Shown here: piece by piece, positions 4,981 through 7,192 of the stretch | How the letters are laid out: every line of letters begins with the position of its first letter | How positions within the stretch are numbered: the first letter of the stretch is position 1 | Source: Candidatus Omnitrophota bacterium | GTDB taxonomy: Bacteria; Omnitrophota; Gorgyraeia; Gygaellales; Profunditerraquicolaceae | Assembly (NCBI GenBank): GCA_020062065.1 | Contig: JAGUWZ010000031.1 | Coordinates: 1 to 7,192, forward strand | Reading direction: 5' to 3' | Length of the DNA stretch: 7,192 nt | Notes under the pieces: model-generated | Seen by the model: the letters and a program-made list of their open reading frames with translations, nothing else | What the model was told of the DNA's origin: nothing | Databases searched by the model: none | Translations under genes and position numbers: made by a program

Positions 4981-5928
4981 ATGGCTGGACTTGATTTTGA
5001 AAAACCGATTACGGAACTTGAGAAAAAAATCCAGGAGCTAAAAAGCTTCCCGAAGGACAAAAAAATCAATGTTGATTTTTCTGCGGAAGTTAAGCGGCTG
5101 GAAGAAAAGTTAGAAGGCTTAAAGAGGGATACTTATAACAATTTAACCCCTTGGCAGAAAGTGCAGATTGCCCGGCACCCCCAGAGGCTCTATACTTTAG
5201 ATTATATAAATATGCTTATGTCTGACTTTATAGAATTGCATGGTGATAGGAGTTTTGCGGATGATAAAGCCATTATCGGCGGATTTGCCAGATTAGATGA
5301 TAAAAAAATTATGGTCATTGGCCATCAAAAAGGAAGGGATATAAAGGAGAACTTAAAGCGTAGCTTCGGATGTGCTCATCCCGAAGGTTACCGCAAGGCG
5401 CTCAGATTAATGCAGACTGCTGAAAAGTTTAATTTACCGGTCGTGATATTTATTGATACCCCTGGTGCCTATCCGGGTATAGGCGCTGAAGAACGCGGCC
5501 AGGCCCAGGCAATCGCTCTTAATCTAAGAGAGATGATTTCAATTTCTGTGCCGATTATTGCAATAGTAATTGGGGAAGGTGGTTCAGGAGGAGCCTTGGG
5601 TGTAGGTGTTGCAGATAAAATATGCGTCTTAGAAAATGCTTACTATTCGGTAATTTCTCCCGAAGGCTGCGCAGCAATATTATGGAAAGACAGTTCCAAG
5701 GCTTCTGATGCAGCAGAGGTATTAAAATTGACGGCGCAGGATTTATTAAAGATGGGTATAATTGATGAGATAGTCCCTGAGCCTTTAGGTGGCGTGCATC
5801 GCGACCCGCAAAAAATGAGCGAGACTCTTAAAGAGCTGATATATAGAAACCTAAATGAATTAACAAGATTAAAGAAGGAAGAATTATTAAAAGCAAGATA
5901 CAAGAAGTTCAGGAGTATAGGAAGGTAG
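4981..5928 (+). CDS. accA: Acetyl-CoA carboxylase carboxyltransferase subunit alpha
   Basis: This 315-residue protein is full length for AccA (E. coli 319) and collinear with it. The N-terminal coiled helices read [14 protein letters not shown] (4-17). They are followed by GHQKGRD (114-120), [10 protein letters not shown] (133-142), [18 protein letters not shown] (157-174), [11 protein letters not shown] (198-208) and [15 protein letters not shown] (221-235). With AccD it transfers carboxyl from carboxybiotin to acetyl-CoA, giving malonyl-CoA for fatty acid synthesis in the cytosol. AccD and the biotin carboxylase are not in the window. C131 sits in SFGCAHPEG where I would expect Met; this is probably neutral. 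The start at 4981 fits the family N-terminus exactly, yet no SD lies near it. Instead a repeat end stops 4 nt before the ATG. The stop codon lies inside the left arm of the 5925-6110 structure. Confidence 0.97.
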   Translation: MAGLDFEKPITELEKKIQELKSFPKDKKINVDFSAEVKRLEEKLEGLKRDTYNNLTPWQKVQIARHPQRLYTLDYINMLMSDFIELHGDRSFADDKAIIGGFARLDDKKIMVIGHQKGRDIKENLKRSFGCAHPEGYRKALRLMQTAEKFNLPVVIFIDTPGAYPGIGAEERGQAQAIALNLREMISISVPIIAIVIGEGGSGGALGVGVADKICVLENAYYSVISPEGCAAILWKDSSKASDAAEVLKLTAQDLLKMGIIDEIVPEPLGGVHRDPQKMSETLKELIYRNLNELTRLKKEELLKARYKKFRSIGR

Positions 5929-6110
5929 ACAGTTTAGCTTACCTTTTTATTATGAATAGGTTACGCAACAAATCCGGTTCTTTGACAAGAATTTATTAAG
6001 AAACTTGTTTTAGAAAACCGGCATCTATTTTCCCTCGGCACAGAGGAGGAAGTTAACCCATATTTGTTTTGTAATATATTGTAACTCAGTAGATTGCGTA
6101 AACTGTCTAC
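5925..6110 (+). repeat. 186-bp structured spacer closed by 12-bp inverted repeats
   Basis: A perfect 12-bp inverted repeat pairs 5925-5936 with 6099-6110, enclosing the whole accA-dusB spacer. The left arm contains the accA stop codon (TAG 5926-5928). Inside, TTACGCAA (5961-5968) can alternatively pair with TTGCGTAA (6094-6101). A long hairpin at 5974-6021 has CCGGTT/AACCGG at its base and ACAAG/CTTGT nearer its tip. Smaller pairings include CCTC (6033-6036) with GAGG (6043-6046). A strong AGGAGG (6044-6049) has no start codon at a normal distance. No target-site duplication is visible, so a MITE-like origin is possible but unproven. Confidence 0.6.
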
Positions 6111-6121
6111 ACTACACAGTA

Positions 6122-7120
6122 ATGCTTAAGATAGGCAATCTAAAACTGCGCTCTAACCTTATCCTTGCTCCTATGTCAGGAGTAAGCGACCTTCCTTTTC
6201 GTCTGATTAACCGTAAATTCGGCTGCGAGTTAGCATTTATGGAGATGATTAATGCGCGCTGTCTGGGTTATAAAAGCCGCAAGACGGAAAAGCTGCTCTC
6301 AACGCATACCAAGGATAAACCTCTGGGAGTGCAGTTATTGGGCAGCAAAGAGGAATTTATTTTAAAAGCCTTAGATATAATAAATAAATATGCATTTGAT
6401 GTTTTGGATTTTAATGCTGCTTGTCCTGAAAGGAAGGTAACGCGCCGAGGAGAAGGGGCAAGCCTTCTGAAAGAGCCGAAAAAATTAAGCACGCTGCTTA
6501 AAATAATCGTTAAGAATTCTTCTTTTCCTGTCACAGTAAAAATCCGTTCTGGCTGGGATAAAAATTCGGTTAACGCAAAAGAGGTGGCTCTCTATGCTCA
6601 AGATGCGGGGATAAAAGGTTTGTTTATTCACGGCCGGACAAAAATCCAAGGCTACAGCGCCAAGGTTGATTATGATCTAATAGGGGAGGTAAAAAAAGTT
6701 TTAGAAATTCCCGTGATTGCCTCGGGCGATATCTTGTCCGCAGGATTAGCAGGAAAAATGTTTGCTGAAACCGGCTGCGATGGTGTAATTATAGCGCGCG
6801 GTGCTTTAGGGAATCCGTGGATATTTAAAAAGATAGAGCACTTTCTCAAAAAGAATAAAGTTTTACCGGGACCGAGCAAAGAAGAAGTAATCGCTACGAT
6901 GTTAGAACATCTGGATTTATGTGTGGATTTTCATGGTCCAAGAAGAGGCGTGATTATATTTCGTAAATTCTTTATCTGGTATACAAAGGGATTCCGCAGG
7001 ATAAGGCCATTGAGAGAAAAAGTATGTCGTGCCAGAACCCCGGAAGATATGAGGGCTTTAATTGCGGAGATAAAAAACCACCATTGCGGGTTTGGAATAC
7101 GCTGCTTTTTAAGAGTGTAG
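6122..7120 (+). CDS. dusB: tRNA-dihydrouridine synthase, DusB type
   Basis: This 332-residue flavoenzyme reduces specific uridines in the tRNA D-loop to dihydrouridine, using FMN and NADPH. It shows the Dus barrel motifs LAPMSGVSDLPFR (15-27), FMEMINA (39-45) and QLLGS (71-75). The catalytic-cysteine motif is DFNAACPERKV (96-106, C101). KIRSGWD (140-146), IHGRTKIQGYS (169-179) and GALGNPWIF (227-235) follow. A C-terminal helical part contains FFIWYTKGFRRIRPLREKV (283-301), as in DusB/NifR3 proteins. The cysteine motif has NAACP where E. coli-type DusB has NMGCP, a modest variant. The last dozen residues (HCGFGIRCFLRV) look less family-like and could be a tail altered by downstream sequence. 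ATG 6122 gives the expected N-terminus, but no SD stands before it. The start lies 12 nt after the inverted repeat that closes the upstream structure. Orthology to DusB rather than another Dus is likely, not certain. Confidence 0.93.
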   Translation: MLKIGNLKLRSNLILAPMSGVSDLPFRLINRKFGCELAFMEMINARCLGYKSRKTEKLLSTHTKDKPLGVQLLGSKEEFILKALDIINKYAFDVLDFNAACPERKVTRRGEGASLLKEPKKLSTLLKIIVKNSSFPVTVKIRSGWDKNSVNAKEVALYAQDAGIKGLFIHGRTKIQGYSAKVDYDLIGEVKKVLEIPVIASGDILSAGLAGKMFAETGCDGVIIARGALGNPWIFKKIEHFLKKNKVLPGPSKEEVIATMLEHLDLCVDFHGPRRGVIIFRKFFIWYTKGFRRIRPLREKVCRARTPEDMRALIAEIKNHHCGFGIRCFLRV

Positions 7121-7161
7121 CAATTTTTACGCTGCCGCTACAAATCCTTTTATTAATAAAA
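7116..7161 (+). terminator. Weak hairpins after dusB, possible terminator
   Basis: TGTAGC (7116-7121) pairs with GCTACA (7137-7142), spanning the dusB stop codon. A perfect 14-bp AT-only palindrome, TTTTATTAATAAAA, lies at 7148-7161. The first stem is followed within a few bases by a short T run (7148-7151). Termination is plausible but weakly supported. The remaining 30 bp to the window end show nothing I can call. Confidence 0.3.
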
Positions 7162-7192
7162 TATCTTTAGATAATAATAACTGGTATTGAGA

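Noticed and set aside
5982..6013. Perfect TTGACA at 5982-5987 as the -35 of a dusB promoter
   Set aside because: No acceptable -10 hexamer lies 16-18 nt downstream (the bases there are TTGTTT/TGTTTT), and the motif is part of a hairpin.

Overview
The window is a 7.2 kb piece of an AT-rich bacterial chromosome with seven supported protein genes and several intergenic stretches full of palindromes. Four genes are recognisable housekeeping or envelope genes: a YifB/ComM-type AAA+ ATPase, an L,D-transpeptidase with a LysM domain, the acetyl-CoA carboxylase subunit AccA, and a DusB-type tRNA dihydrouridine synthase. One encodes a divergent PAP2 (DUF212) membrane protein. Two encode small membrane-anchored coiled-coil proteins of unknown function. 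This mix, together with repeat-rich spacers, looks like an uncultured diderm bacterium of the PVC/Omnitrophota kind. That placement is an impression from gene style, not a phylogenetic result. There is no phage, plasmid, CRISPR, rRNA or tRNA signal.

Layout. Bases 1-80 hold a phased array of ATCTGCG-like heptamers. A small membrane coiled-coil gene (139-528, +) follows. It faces the comM-like gene (679-2211, -) across a perfect 13-bp bidirectional terminator hairpin. The comM leader carries its own long hairpin just upstream of a strong Shine-Dalgarno sequence. A spacer of about 540 bp (2212-2754) is almost entirely palindromes. A promoter then starts a two-gene overlapping unit (coiled-coil protein plus DUF212 protein, 2755-3821). 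A terminator-like hairpin and a -10 box separate this from the L,D-transpeptidase (3945-4763). accA (4981-5928) and dusB (6122-7120) follow, each preceded by about 200 bp of structured repeats.

How it fits together. The transpeptidase acts on peptidoglycan, AccA commits acetyl-CoA to fatty acid synthesis, and the DUF212 protein may handle a lipid phosphate. An envelope theme is therefore plausible for the middle of the window, but it is inferred from neighbourhood only. ComM and DusB are housekeeping genes with no evident link to the others.

The most unusual signals are non-coding. (1) Two copies of a palindromic element built on ACCCAGCACT/AGTGCTGGGT differ at two arm positions, and both differences are compensated in the opposite arm. 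(2) A 186-bp structure between accA and dusB is closed by a perfect 12-bp helix whose left arm contains the accA stop codon. It could bring an SD-like AGGAAG at the end of accA next to the dusB start, which has no SD of its own. (3) The accA start codon also lacks an adjacent SD and directly abuts a repeat end that occurs again, in both orientations, in the 2.5-2.7 kb spacer.
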